Source of the DNA: Tenrec ecaudatus
Taxonomy: Eukaryota; Chordata; Mammalia; Afrosoricida; Tenrecidae
DNA length: 64,000 nucleotides
Direction: 5' to 3'
Assembly: GCF_050624435.1 (NCBI RefSeq)
Contig: NC_134545.1
Coordinates: 87,138,063-87,202,062, forward strand
Below the pieces are notes generated by a model, which was given only the letters and a program-made list of their open reading frames with translations, did no database searches and was not told the DNA's origin. Positions 51,428 to 62,618 of this stretch are shown one piece after another; the stretch's first letter is position 1; each line of letters starts with the position of its first letter. The translations under genes were made by a program, and so were the position numbers.

Positions 51428-52807
51428 AACCGGTAGCTTTGCCACCTTTCTGTCTCAGGTCCAACTCATCTTCCTCTTTTCCTGTGAGGCTTGGCGGCCT
51501 CAGCCTCGTCGCCTCACTGATTGCCTGAGTCTGCCTTTCCAATATCACAGTCAGATTCTCTGACATAGCAGCAGAAGGTGTTGGAAACAGGGAACTTATT
51601 TTGCCAGGATGGGGACCCTGTATTACAGTATCGGTAATGGACAAGGAATCGCAAACAGATGTGAGAAGTAAAGGGACTGTAATTTATATTTTTAATAAGA
51701 ACCTGCAGAGGGTACTTAGTGCAGCTAGCCTTTACCGTTCTGTTGACAGATTTATTCCAGTTAAAAGAATGCCATTTCCTATGCGGCTTAAAGATTCTGA
51801 AGTCAACCTGCCTATCAGGTCCGGGATCCAAGGTCCCAAATAACATAAAGAATGCAATTGAGCAAGCCTCAGATTTCAGAAGGGGAAACCTCTGAATTTT
51901 CCCGAGGGCCTTCCTTAGTTTTGTTTTGTTTTCCTAGTGTAACAGTATCCTCTTCCATGTGTATCGTTTCTAGCACTTTGAAATTCACATGATATTCGTG
52001 ACAGTAGTGAGACCTCCATTTGGCTTGCACCTCATCATCAGAGCCTGGTATTTTCCGGCATTACATCCTGCCATTGGAAGGACATTGAAGGGCTGTTCTT
52101 GGATATTTAGCCAGCTCTGGTCTAGATGGCAGAAGTCCGAAGTGCCTTTGTTAATGGGCTGGTGCTGGTGAGACCGGTCAGTTGCAGACCCTGGTGAGTT
52201 TCTTGGTAAAAGATCTGCTTTTCCAGATGTTTCTTAAGGGGTAGCCTCTTGAAAGCAGGTTCATGGATTCTCATTTAACTTCTACTTGAAGCTGAGCCCC
52301 AGAATTTGAGTGTTGTCTCCTCCAGCTGACATGTGAAGAGGATTACGGCATGTGCATTTCTGCCAGTGATCTGACAGGGTTTTCCATCTCCCCGTTTGGG
52401 GCAGCAGCTTATTTCTTCAGCATGCATTGTTCAAGCACCTATTTCATCAGACTGAATATCATCAGAGATGTTTGGGGGATGAGATACCCAGCTCTCTTTT
52501 CTGCCTCCAGGGGAACGATCGATGTACAGGAAGGGCTACAGAACTGAGCAGTAAATGCTCGGATTCCTGGTGGAGAATATGAGCCTGGAGCAGAGTAGAG
52601 GGAGTGGCTTGTAGGCAGGTTGCTGGGTGGGAGGACTCTCCAGGGCTGAGCTGAAGTTAAAGGAAACCTTGGAGGGAATGGGCTGGGGAGGGAGGGAGCT
52701 GCCACCTTGCATTTTACTTACCAGCACCCCATTTAGTACTGAGAAGGACTCTTATTTCTCCAGCCCCTGGGTGCCTCTTTCTTGACTTTTGCTACCTGTG
52801 TGGTAAC

Positions 52808-52905
52808 TCCCCAGGAGAAAGATGAGGCAGCCTGCTTCCAGGAGGATTGACAGCCTTGGAAACCGTGTTGGGTAGTTCAGAATCAACTCTGCGGTAATAG
52901 GTTTA
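52808..52905 (+). mobile_element. AFROSINE fragment
   Basis: Sense 3' half, diverged: 'caggagaaagatgaggcagc', 'ccttggaaaccgtgttggg', 'cagaatcaactctgcgg'. Confidence 0.6.
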
Positions 52906-54072
52906 CTTCCTTCGTATTTCTGATCAAATAAACCTCCCCTTTGGAAGTTGACACGTGTCTGTCTGAGCAAGAAAGCTTGAGCGTCCACTATACGCATCAA
53001 CATCGCAGTAGCACTTGCTATACTTTAAAGGTCATTGTGGAAACTTCAGCATAATGAAAACAAAACAAAATGACTAAGTTCTAGTTTGGGACTGTGGCCC
53101 ATCACAGAAGGCTCTAAGCCAGACACCATCGCTCTTTCTCTTTCTTTGAAAGATTATCAAGTTTGAGAGAGATGTTACAAAAGACTTAATGGCATCCAAT
53201 AGAACCTTCCTTGATGTGACCGGTAAAACGCAAAGATAACTCAGTGAGAGGAAACTTTAAAGAAAAACAACTATGTTTGCCGCACTATTCACCCGTCACA
53301 GACCAGTGCCACGCTCAAGAACCTTGGATCTCATCTCGTTCCTCTGATGGTGCAGTGGGGAAGCCCAGCAGCCGTCCCAAGGCCATACGTGCAGCAGTAC
53401 TTGAGGGCTGCAGGTCACAGTAGAGCCTCTTAACATTCCCACTGCCTTGCTACCTCTGTGATCAAAGGAGGAGTACCTGGGCCTTGCTTCCTCCTTCTCA
53501 TAACCTACTGAAGCTGGGGACCAGCTGAAGCCCAGGCGACCCGGTATTTCTTCTTGCTCCTGGTAGGCGTGCTTCAGCGGTAGAAGGGGAGAACTCCACC
53601 CTGACAAACGGATTGGGCGAGCCCCCACGGTAGCTGTTTCCATCTAAGGTCTTTCCCTCGTCAGCTTTACTAAAGGAAACGGGAGAAGAGCACACTTGCT
53701 TGGATTCCGACGAGGCGGTTCTCTGAAGGAGGGCAGCCCCAGGAGAGGACAAGAGTACGTTCCCCCAACGGACATCAGCAGGGATGACTGTCCTGTCCCA
53801 GGAGAGAGTATCCTAGAAACCTGCCTCCTTTTCCCACGAAACACCTGGGATCTTGCTCCGGAACTGGTTGATGTGGGACAGGAGAACTTCTTCCGCTGCT
53901 AAGTACTTATGGGAAGCCTGCAGCGTGGGCCCTTCCCTGTGTGGCCAGGCAGCAGTGGGTTGGTATATGGGGAACTTCGCGGCTGGAGCACCATCCTGAG
54001 GGTGGATTTCTGGCCACCCTGCTCTGCATGCAGCCTTGGCTGAGCAAAACTTGCCGAGGGCCAGCCCAGCCC

Positions 54073-54074
<2 letters not shown>

Positions 54075-54161
<87 letters not shown>

Positions 54162-54175
54162 TGTGTGTGTGTGTG
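54075..54175. repeat. (GA)n-(GATA/GA)n-(GT)n compound microsatellite
   Basis: About 100 bp: GA repeats with three interspersed GATAGA units, switching to GT repeats at about 54,159. Confidence 0.95.
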
Positions 54176-54753
54176 ACCTTAGGCAGACAGCTCTGGCGGG
54201 ATGGCATCTCAGCAGCCGGTGTGATGCCACCTCAGGCTGGTTCCCAGAGTTGGTTCGAAGGTTGACAGCCCCAGGTGGTAGAGGCCACACCTCCCTTTGC
54301 CACCATGGCTGAGCCACATCGGTCTAGTTGCATTTGAGGCTGTTCTTGCCCTGCTGGTGACCTGGAGCTGCACACTGCCTCTCGGTGGCTGCCTCCAGGG
54401 TTTGGTGGAAATATCCTTCATGCTCCCTAGTTGGGCTCTGTGCCCGAATGGGTTATTTATTAAAACACTGGGCACAGAATCGTTTTGCTACCTGTTATTC
54501 AGTGTGGCCCCAGTCCTCTGCAGTTGGGAACTGAAAATATGCATGCCCTCCAAGCTTGTGGTTTGCAGGCTTTTTAACATATCATTTAATCCTTGGGATT
54601 TCCAGTAAAAAACCCCACTTTCCTCATGCAACCCCTGGGAGCTAGGTCCCTCCTGAGGCTGGGCTGGGCTTCTCCCCAAAAGGTCCCATGAGGCTGACAA
54701 CTGACCCGTCTTCCTGAGAAGATCCCGGTGCCGCCCCGGCTGGGCTCAGTAGG

Positions 54754-54857
54754 CCCGAGGAGGTGCCCTGGCTGCAGTACCCGAGGAGGTGCCCTGGCTG
54801 CGGTACCCGAGGAGGTGCCCTGGCTGCAGTACCCGAGGAGGTGCCCTGGCTGCAGTA
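54754..54857. repeat. 26-bp minisatellite, four copies
   Basis: The unit 'cccgaggaggtgccctggct' plus gcagta repeats at 54,754, 54,780, 54,806 and 54,832. Only one base (cag to cgg) differs among units, so the array is recent or homogenised. Confidence 0.92.
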
Positions 54858-55000
54858 CCTTTCTTCTCCAAGGTGCTCGCCTTCAGCAGGGCTCTGTGTG
54901 TGAAGGGGGAGCTCTCTGCCGAGGGCCTGTGATCTGGGCGCAGGGTAGGAGGAAGACCTGCAGGGGGCCAGTGCTGAAGACCCACTCTCATTAGAGACTG

Positions 55001-55191
55001 CCATTGAGTCGGTCCCTACTCATAGCGACCCTCTAGAACAGGCAGAACTGCCCCTGGAAGGTTTCTGAGACCGAAACTCTGGATGGGATTAGAAAGCCTC
55101 ATTTTCCTCCCGTGGAGCCACTGGTGGGTTCATCCTGCTGACCTCATGGTTAGCTGCCCAATAAGTGACCCACGATGCCGCCAGGCTCCTA
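55001..55191 (-). mobile_element. AFROSINE
   Basis: Antisense copy: 'ctgccattgagtcggtccct', 'gcagaactgcccctggaagg', 'gatgccgccaggctcct'. Confidence 0.88.
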
Positions 55192-56214
55192 AAAATCCCC
55201 ACACGGTTGGATTCCAGGCTCTAGCTCTGCCTTGGAAAGGTGAAAGGGGATTCCTTTGCGTTTGTAGCCACAGGAAAACCTGTGGGGTTTTGTGGGGGTC
55301 CCTTACGAAGTCTTTCATTCACAGCAGGAATGATCTCTTCCCTCGTGGGGTGGGGATTTCAGACCCTTCCTTTTGGACAGTCTCAGCGCTCAGGGGGCAG
55401 TTGGGAAGAGACTCCTTGAGCTGACATGGCCAAACTCACTTAAGTCCATTAAGGCCTGGTATTGAGAGTTGGCTCCAGGCCAGAGTGGTGCCAGGCTAGT
55501 CAGCCCTCAGGGATTGCTCCCTCTTCCTACAGAGCCGGAAGCTTCTGCGGACTTGGCAGCAATCTGACCTCGCAGTTCCAGGATTCTCCTCTGTCAGCTG
55601 TCCCTTCTAGGCTCCCGTCTTCTAGGGTGTGGCTTTTCTGTATTGAATGCTGCTCCGTAGCATCTTGCTTGCCCAGGATCCCAACTTGGAGGTCCTGACT
55701 CTAAATTTTAGCCTTGTACTCCTAAATGTATACCTACCTCCTGCCTGTGAGGGATCCGACTCAGTTACAGTCCACGTTCTAGGAGCTCAATTCTGATCCC
55801 TGATCCTAAGATATGTTTGAGGAGGTCTTGTCCCCTCTGACTTGAGCCCTGAGGAATGGATGGTCTCTTCATCTCTCCAAACAGCTCTCCCGCTCCTCAC
55901 CTTGCCCCCTGAGCTCTCAGACGCAGAGGCCTGGGTTGTGTCGAGCTGTTCTGACTGCCAGTGTAGGCAGAACATTGGACAAGACGAGGTCCCAGGTCGT
56001 GGTGTGTGTGCATGCTGGGGGTGTGGGGGGGGCAGATGAGAAGGAATCAGATCATTCCTGTCCTTAAAAAACTTCACATCTGCTTGGAAAGGGATGGCAG
56101 AAGTCCCCGGGAGAGAAGCCATGAGGGATTAGAGCTGGCGGCAGCATTTGGCTTTGCCTGTTTCCTTGTAGCTTTGGGGCTGTCTCCCCTCACTCTTGTG
56201 ATCTCTAGTGCTTT

Positions 56215-56332
56215 ACGAAACTTAAAGCATGTAATAATAATTGCCAACACTTATAGCCTACAAAGTACATAAAGGTTCCGAAAGCTTTACGTAAACCCGT
56301 TTAATCCTCAGTCCAATTCTGTAAGGTCGGAC
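56215..56332 (+). mobile_element. MIR, left part of a split copy
   Basis: MIR 5' half: 'ttgccaacacttatagcc' to 'ttaatcctcagtccaattc' and 'gtaaggtcggac'. The continuation of the same MIR is found at 57,262-57,375, so the copy is interrupted by an RTE composite. Confidence 0.75.
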
Positions 56333-57093
56333 TTGTTGCTAGATTCTCTTGAGTTGGTTCTGACACCTGTGAGCCCATAGCCAGCAACAAGACTGCCTGG
56401 GCCTAGGCCAGCCTCACAATTGTGACTGTGTTTGAGCCCATTGATGCAGCCACTGTGCAGATTCATCTTGTTGGGTCTTCTCTTTCTCTGACGCATACTT
56501 TCCTAAGCACGAAGCCCTTTTCCAGGGACTGGTCTCTCTATAACATGCAGACTAAGGAGGATTCTCCCACACAGATTTGTTCCTCCTCCTTCTGGCTGTT
56601 CATGATATATTTAATATTCTTCACTAACACTATGGCTCAAAAGCATCGATTCTTTGATAATACCACTCATTGTCCGGCTTCCGCATGCATAAGGCAATAA
56701 GAAATACCATCGCTTGGATCAAGAGCACCTTAGCCTTTAAAGTTATATCTTTCTCTTTTAATACTTTAGAGCAGTGGTTCTCAACCTTCCTAATGCCGTG
56801 ACCCTTTCATACAGTTCCTCATGTTGTGGTGGCTCCCCAACCATAACATTATTTATGTTACTACTTCATAACTGTAAGTTTGCTACTGTTATGAATCAGG
56901 GGACCCCTGTGAAAGGGTTCACAACCCACAGGTTGAGAACCGCTGCTTCAAAGGGTCCTTTTGCAGCAGGTTTACCCAGTGTAACACCCCGTTTGATTTC
57001 TTGACTGCTTTTTCCATGGGTGTTGATTGTGGACCCAAGTAAAAGGCAATCCTTGACAATGTAAAGGTTTTCTCCATTTATCATGATGTCCAC
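56333..57093 (-). mobile_element. RTE (BovB-like) LINE 3' part, interrupted by SPIN
   Basis: On - the fragment runs from an RT segment (DIMINGENLYIVKD, LLLGSTINTHGKSSQEIKRG) through KAKVLLIQAMVFLIALC to the RTE 3' end ('tctagcaacaag'-type tail). It matches the same family as 40,301-40,998 and has several frame breaks. SPIN copy 3 splits it between the motifs KGPFE and the KDITLK-like segment. Confidence 0.85.
56772..56945 (-). mobile_element. SPIN-type non-autonomous hAT transposon (copy 3)
   Basis: 174 bp, with 'cagtggttctcaaccttcc' at one end and the complement of 'cagcggttctcaacctgtgg' at the other. Its 8-bp flanks ctttagag (56,764-56,771) and cttcaaag (56,946-56,953) correspond to the single CTTTAAAG of the RTE consensus as I recall it. 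Confidence 0.9.
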
Positions 57094-57136
57094 AGCTAGC
57101 TAGATGAAGTCTCCTTTATCCTCACTTCTAAGGAAC

Positions 57137-57261
57137 ATTCTCATTTCTGAGGAAGACTGAAGAAGATGCATTAGAATTATGGTGTTGGCAAAGAATAGTG
57201 AATGTGTCATGGACTGCCAGAGGAGGAACAAATCTGTCTTGGGAGAAGTACAGCCAGAATG
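57137..57261 (+). mobile_element. RTE fragment in opposite orientation
   Basis: Sense RTE text: DALELWCWQRIVNVSWTARG and NLSWEKYSQN match RTE proteins (FELWCWRR..PWTARR). A short antisense RTE piece (57,097-57,136) connects it to the minus-strand copy. The region covered overlaps that of the minus-strand copy, so at least two RTE insertions or a rearrangement are involved. Confidence 0.75.
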
Positions 57262-57375
57262 AGGTAGGACAAAGAACCCATATTTCACTGATAAGGAAAC
57301 TGAGGTGCAGAGAGGTTAAGGAACTAATCCAGCCAGCCAGTGAATTCGGGAGCTGGAATATAAGCCCTGGCAGTC
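57262..57375 (+). mobile_element. MIR, right part of the split copy
   Basis: Starts with 'aggtaggac', repeating the 'aggtcggac' at 56,324-56,332, then 'ctgataaggaaactgaggtg' and 'gcagagaggttaaggaac', the second half of MIR. Confidence 0.8.
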
Positions 57376-57489
57376 TTACTCTTGTATCCCTTGTCCACCC
57401 CTTCCCTACCCGCCCTCTCCTGTAGATAAAAACAAGAGAGCGGAGAATTCTATTAAAATTATGCATGGAAGTTCACAAACCCAACCCAA

Positions 57490-57663
57490 CCCACTGCATC
57501 GCGCTGATGCTGACTCCCAGTGATCCTATAGAGGGCTTCTGAGGTTGTCAATCTTTACAGGGTGAGTAGCCTCATCTTTCTCCCACAAAGCCACTGGCAG
57601 GTTTGAACTGCTAACCTTAAAGTTGGCAGTTCAGTGCTTACCCTACAGAGCCACGGCCACCCC
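57490..57663 (-). mobile_element. AFROSINE
   Basis: Antisense copy: 'cactgcatcgcgctgatgct', 'gtagcctcatctttctccc', 'aggtttgaactgctaacc'. Confidence 0.85.
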
Positions 57664-57709
57664 TTACATAAGTCCTTATGTAAGGTCTCAAAAACCCAGA
57701 TCTATCCTC

Positions 57710-58250
57710 ACAGATGATAGCTCCAAGGTGCAGTATAACACTGATGAAAGATAGTACTATCCTCTAGTTCTTTAATATTTCCTCCCCTTACTATTATGGT
57801 TTTTGTTTTACCTCATTGATCTTGTTAGACCTGCGTAGGTTCATTTGAATAATTAAGATCATTCAATGAATGCATGAAAGCCAAGGGAGACAACCCTTCA
57901 GAAACAGTAATGGGAGTAATAACTCCCTGAGCATATGGGAAGGGGTGGGGAGCTGATAGCAAGGATGATTGTATAACCCCACTTAAGGGGATTGAATAAC
58001 AGAATTGTAGGTGAATGGATTTATTGAATGGGGTAGGGTGCAGCAGAAAGAAAATTGTATGTAGATATATAAATAGTAAGGGCCCCAGGTGGGTAGAGTG
58101 GGGGAGGGAGGGGATAAAGGGGAGCTGATATCAAGGAGTTAAAGAAGAAAGAAAATATTTGGATATTGATTGTAGTAGCAACTGTACAATTATGCCTGAC
58201 CTAATTGAATTATGGAGTGTTATGATATCTGTATGAGCTCCATATAAAAT
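57710..58250 (+). mobile_element. LINE 3' end, diverged
   Basis: Sense copy: 'ctctagttctttaatatttc', 'gggtagagtgggggagggag', ending 'gtatgagctccatataaaat'. It is more diverged than the other copies, including a changed poly(A) hexamer. Confidence 0.75.
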
Positions 58251-58323
58251 TACAAACAAACTCATATCAACCTTATATGTAAGGCATCTTGTATTAATAC
58301 AGTCATTATGACTGAATTAAAAT

Positions 58324-58500
58324 GTTCTGGTGGCACAGTGGGTAAAGCACTCTATTGCGAACTGAACCCCTGAGCTGTCCCAACAGTAGGAAGATGCAGA
58401 AGTATGCTCTGTAGAGGTGATAGATAACCCTGGCAACCCCAATTCTACTCTGTCTTTTAGGGTCCCTATGCATCGGAAGTGACTCAGCAGCAGTGGGTGG
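58324..58500 (+). mobile_element. AFROSINE
   Basis: Sense copy: 'ttctggtggcacagtgggta', 'gataaccctggcaacccc', 'gcatcggaagtgactcagc'. Confidence 0.75.
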
Positions 58501-59603
58501 TAAGTGGTGGCATAGCGTTGGCCCGGAGAAATGAACTAAAGGTTGAAGGCAGCTTGGTAGAGACCAAAGGGTCCTGCTGAGGACTGGCAAAAGGGCAAAA
58601 CTGGAGAGTAGGTGACGGAATCTGGGTCAAGGCCACTGCAGCCTTACTGTAGTTGTTTTCAGGGACAGTCTGCAACTCCTAAAAGCCCAAGATGTCACTC
58701 TCCACTTGAGGGACAGTTGCATGTGGCGTTCCAAAGTCCTGCTTCTTGAGAGCGCACGGGGCGGTGTCTGTGGGCTCCTGATCCTTCTCGCCGGGAGGGA
58801 GGGCACAGAGATGAGGAACACTTCCACGCTGGGCTTCTCTCTCAGTTGTCCAGAGGTAGTGCCCCCTTGGAAGAAGTTTATTCTGATATAAAGGAGTCTT
58901 TCGTATTAGAGAGGGCATTGTTTCCTATCAGTGCAGAATGTCCTGTCTTCGTCTTTGTTCCTCACCCCCAATCCCCACCCCAGTCTGTCCTTTTCACTGT
59001 GTGGGTTTCTGCAGTGAGGCCAATTCTGTTTCCTGATACCTTTGCCTTGTTGATCACGTCTCCCGCTGCCAAGTCCGTTGGCTGTCCTGGGAGGGTGCCA
59101 CATCTGGGCCTTCTCTCAGCCACTCCGCTTTGACTGGGGCTGCCTCATGAGTTCTGTACCTTGTTTTTCTCGATGTAAAAGCAGTAGCTGTAAAGTCAGT
59201 AGCCAGTACAGGGCCTGCAACCTTCGTGCCAAGGAGTGGAATCAATGGTGCCCTCAGGATAGACCCTCGTGGCTCAGCTTTAGATGAGACCTCAGCCACA
59301 CCTCAAACTCGGTTTCAGTTGAACCAGCATCAAGAAGACAGACATCTCGAATGTTCCCAACCTGGACTTCTCCTGTCAACATCGATTATCATTGTCACTT
59401 TGGGTTATACATTTGCTGTTTCACTTATAAAAGCCATTGAACACATTTGGAATTTAACCCACTGCCATCGAGTTGAGTCTGACTTAGAGCCACCCTATGG
59501 GGGGGATCCCTTACTGCCATAGTCAGTTCAGACTTTTAGCAACCCGACGGGACCGGGACCGGGTCAAGTTGCCCCCTTTGGGCTTCTGAGACTGTGAATC
59601 TTT

Positions 59604-59904
59604 TTTTTTTTAGATTTTAAGATGTCTTTATTACCTTGAGCCACAAAGACAGCTTGAAAGAAAAAGCAGTTGTGTTAAGTTCTTTTTATTTTTTAATCGT
59701 TTTATTAGGGGCTCATATAACTCTTATCACAATCCATACATACATCAATTGTGTAAAGCACCTTTGTACATTCATTGTTCGTGCTAAGTTCTAAATAACT
59801 GTCAAGTTCTAAATAACTACCAAAGACGCTCCCCCGTCCTAACCCTGAATCCAAAACCAAACAACGCAGCTATACTTTCACGTACTCTGGGATTGATTGA
59901 TTGA
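59604..59904 (-). pseudogene. Probable retrocopy of an mRNA 3' end (gene unidentified)
   Basis: On - the sequence ends '...ctcaaggtaataaagacatc', 'ttaaaatc' and then a poly(A) run of about 11: an AATAAA hexamer about 15 nt before the A tail, as in a reverse-transcribed mRNA. It is itself interrupted by a short LINE 3' end (59,684-59,784, flanked by taagttct repeats). I cannot identify the source gene and see no coding part. Confidence 0.5.
59684..59784 (-). mobile_element. LINE 3' terminus
   Basis: 'ttaatcgttttattaggggc' then 'cataactct'-type text and 'atacatacatcaattgtg'. The 8-bp repeat taagttct occurs at 59,676-59,683 and 59,785-59,792, the target duplication. Confidence 0.8.
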
Positions 59905-60285
59905 TCGTCTTTTAAGTTAAAAGGCGCTTTATTGGAGGCGCTTACAGCTTACAGCTCTTATAACAATCCATACATTGATTGTATCAAGCATTTGTGTACA
60001 TAGGTTGCCAGTATTATTTTCTAGACATTTACTTTCTTTTTTGTTTGTTTGTTTATTTAATGTATTTATTTTCTCTCCTTTTTAAAAAAATCATTTTATT
60101 GGGGGCTCGTACAACTCTTATCATAATCCATCCATTGTATCTAGCACATTCGTATATTTGTTGCCATCATCATTCTCAAAGCATTTACTTTCTATTGAGC
60201 CCTTGGTATCAGCTCCTCCTTTTTCCCTCCACCCCCCGCCAACCCTCCTGATCCCTGGATAAATTGCAAATTATTATTGTCAATC
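59905..60285 (-). mobile_element. Two adjacent LINE 3' ends
   Basis: One at about 59,905-60,035 ('aaggcgctttattggaggcg', 'catacattgattgtatcaag') and a second at about 60,078-60,285 ('tcattttattgggggctcg', 'agcccttggtatcagctcct'), both antisense with A/T-rich tails. Confidence 0.8.
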
Positions 60286-60410
60286 AGTCTGTAAATCTTT
60301 ACAGGAGTAGAAAGCCTCATCTTCCTTCCTTTGGTGGAAATTAGAGGAGGAAGAATCATCACTCCGCATCTCACTGTTTGTTTGTTTTGCAATCCTATAC
60401 CTGTTCTGGG

Positions 60411-60600
60411 CGCCCTGGTGACACAGTATGTGACGTGTTGGCCGGCTACCCCCAGGTCAGTGGCTCAAGCCTACCAGCGTCCCTGTGGGAGAAAGATGTG
60501 ACAGTCAGCTCCTGTGCAGGAAGCCAGTCTCAGAAACCCTGAGGAGCCATTCTGCTTTATCCTACAGGATCGTAGGAGTCAGAATCAACTCTAGCAGAGG
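60411..60600 (+). mobile_element. AFROSINE
   Basis: Sense copy: 'gcgccctggtgacacagtat', 'cagtctcagaaaccctgagg', 'gagtcagaatcaactctagc'. Confidence 0.85.
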
Positions 60601-61369
60601 TGGGCCATGGCGGCTCCTGTGTCAGTCATCCATAGTGTGTGCAGGGCTGCCTCAGCCTGTCGGAGTAGTCTCACGATCTGGGACTCGACTTCTCCCACGG
60701 CATGTTCTGTATCCGGCACCAGTTTTCCACTTCAGCCTGCCACCTGCTGTTAGGGTTTCATGACTCTGAAGACACAACGTTTGCTTGAGAAGAAGGCTCC
60801 CGTCCATAGCCACGCTGCACTGATGATACCCATCTTCTTCCTACTTGACTTCTCACACGTGAAAAAGATGCTTCTAGAGCAGTGGACATATTCATATTGA
60901 CTGCTCCTTTGTGTTGGTTGTTCATCTCTCAGTTAAAACCTGAATCCTTTAAACAGAAACCCTGCCTTTACTGTCACGGTGGAGGTAGTGCTGGGAGGGT
61001 GTATGATTGTTTTCCCCCTCAGAAGGGTCAAGAGTTGATGTTCAGTGTCACATGGGAACTAACACTGAGCGTCTTCTGGGTATGCGATACACAGGACAGA
61101 GACTGGGTTTGCAGAATGTCCAGGCTCCTGTTCTCTGGGTCCATGATGCCAAGGGACAGGCACGATCCTTTCCAGGTCGCTGTCTGGAATAGTTGGGTTA
61201 TCATCTACGACTTTGTGAGGTCTGTTTTACATAGGAAATCAAATAATGTGATAATGCTGACGTGCTTCAGCAGGATCTGATTGGTGGATCCAGGAGAAAC
61301 TGCGGCCTGCTAACCCTTCTGGTACTGGTTCTACCAGGTGGTGGGGTGCTACACTGGGTTCCCTGCCAG

Positions 61370-62618
61370 CTTTTTTTTTTTTTTTTGCACTTAAAGTCTT
61401 TTTAATTTTTATTTATTTATTTTTTAAACACTTTATTAGGGGCTCATACAACTCTTAGCACAATCCATACATATACATACATCAATTGTATAAAGCACAT
61501 CTGTACATTCTTTGCCCTAATCATTTTCAAAGCATTTGCTCTCCACTTAAGCCCTTTGCATCAGTTCCTCTTTTTTTCCCCCTCCCTCCCCGCTCCCCCC
61601 TCCCTCAGAAGCCCTTGATAATTTATAGATTATTATTTTGTCATATCTTGCCCTATCTGGCTTCTCCCTTCACCCCCTTTTCTGTTGTCTGTCCCCTAGG
61701 GAGGAGGTTACATGTAGATCCTTGTAATTGGTTCCCCCTTTCCAACCCACTCACCCTCTACTCTCCTAGTATCGCCCCTCACACTCCTGGTCCTGAAGGC
61801 ATCATCCACCCTGGATTCCCTGTGCCTCCAGCTCCTATATGCACCAGTGTACAACCTCTGCTTTATCCAGTCTTGCAAGGTAGAATTCGGATCATGGTAG
61901 TTTGGGGGGAGGAAGCATCCAGGATCTGGGGGAAAGCTGTATTCTTCATCGGTGCTACATCGCACCCTGACTGACTCATCTCCTCCCCTAGACCCTTCTG
62001 TGAGGAGATCTCCAGTGGCCGACAAATGGGCTTTGGGTCTCCACTCTGCACTTCCCCCTTCATTCACTATGGCAAGATTTTTTTTTGATGATGCCTTATA
62101 CCTGATCCCTTTGGCATCTCGTGATCGTACAGGTTGGTGTGCTTCTTCCCTGTGGGCTTTGTTGCTTCTGAGCTAGATGGCCGCTTATTTACCTTCAAGC
62201 CTTTAAGACCCCAGACACTATCTCTTTTGATAGCTGGGTACCATCAGCTTTCTTCACCACATTTGCTTATGCACCCATTTGTCCTCGGCGATCGTATCAT
62301 GGAGGTGTGCACCCAATGAAATGATTTTTTGTTCTGATGATGCCTGATAACTGATCCCTTCGGGACCACATGATCACACAGGCTGGTGTGTTCTTCCATG
62401 TGGGCTTTGTTGCTTCTGAGCTAGATGGCCGCTTGTTTATCTTCAAGCCTTTAAGACCCCAGACTCTATACCTTTTGATAGCCAGGCACCATCAGCTTCC
62501 TTCGCCACATTTACTTGTTCACCCACTTTGGCTTCAGCAGTTGTGTCGGGAGGGTGGGCATCATAGAATGCCAATTTAATAGAAGAAAGTATTCATGCAT
62601 TGAGGGAGTGTTTGAGTG
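61370..62618 (-). mobile_element. LINE copy with target duplication and internal tandem duplication
   Basis: Antisense 1.25-kb copy with a poly(T) start, 'cactttattaggggctcat', to 'gagggagtgtttgagtg'. The flanks ccctgccag (61,361-61,369 and 62,619-62,627) are an exact 9-bp target duplication, so both ends of the insertion are defined and it is 5' truncated. Inside, about 62,087-62,336 is repeated at 62,337-62,590 ('gatgatgcctgataactg', 'gagctagatggccgcttgtt'), a period near 250 bp. Confidence 0.88.

Larger units (their letters stand above)
59457..60345 (-). mobile_element. AFROSINE split by a 685-bp insertion
   Basis: The antisense SINE runs 59,457-59,603 ('cactgccatcgagttgag', 'cttctgagactgtgaatc') and resumes at 60,289-60,345 ('ctgtaaatctttacaggag', 'agaaagcctcatcttcc'). 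The junction repeats ctgtgaatcttt (59,592-59,603) and ctgtaaatcttt (60,289-60,300) are the target duplication. It also has an inserted partial SINE repeat near 59,515. Confidence 0.75.
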
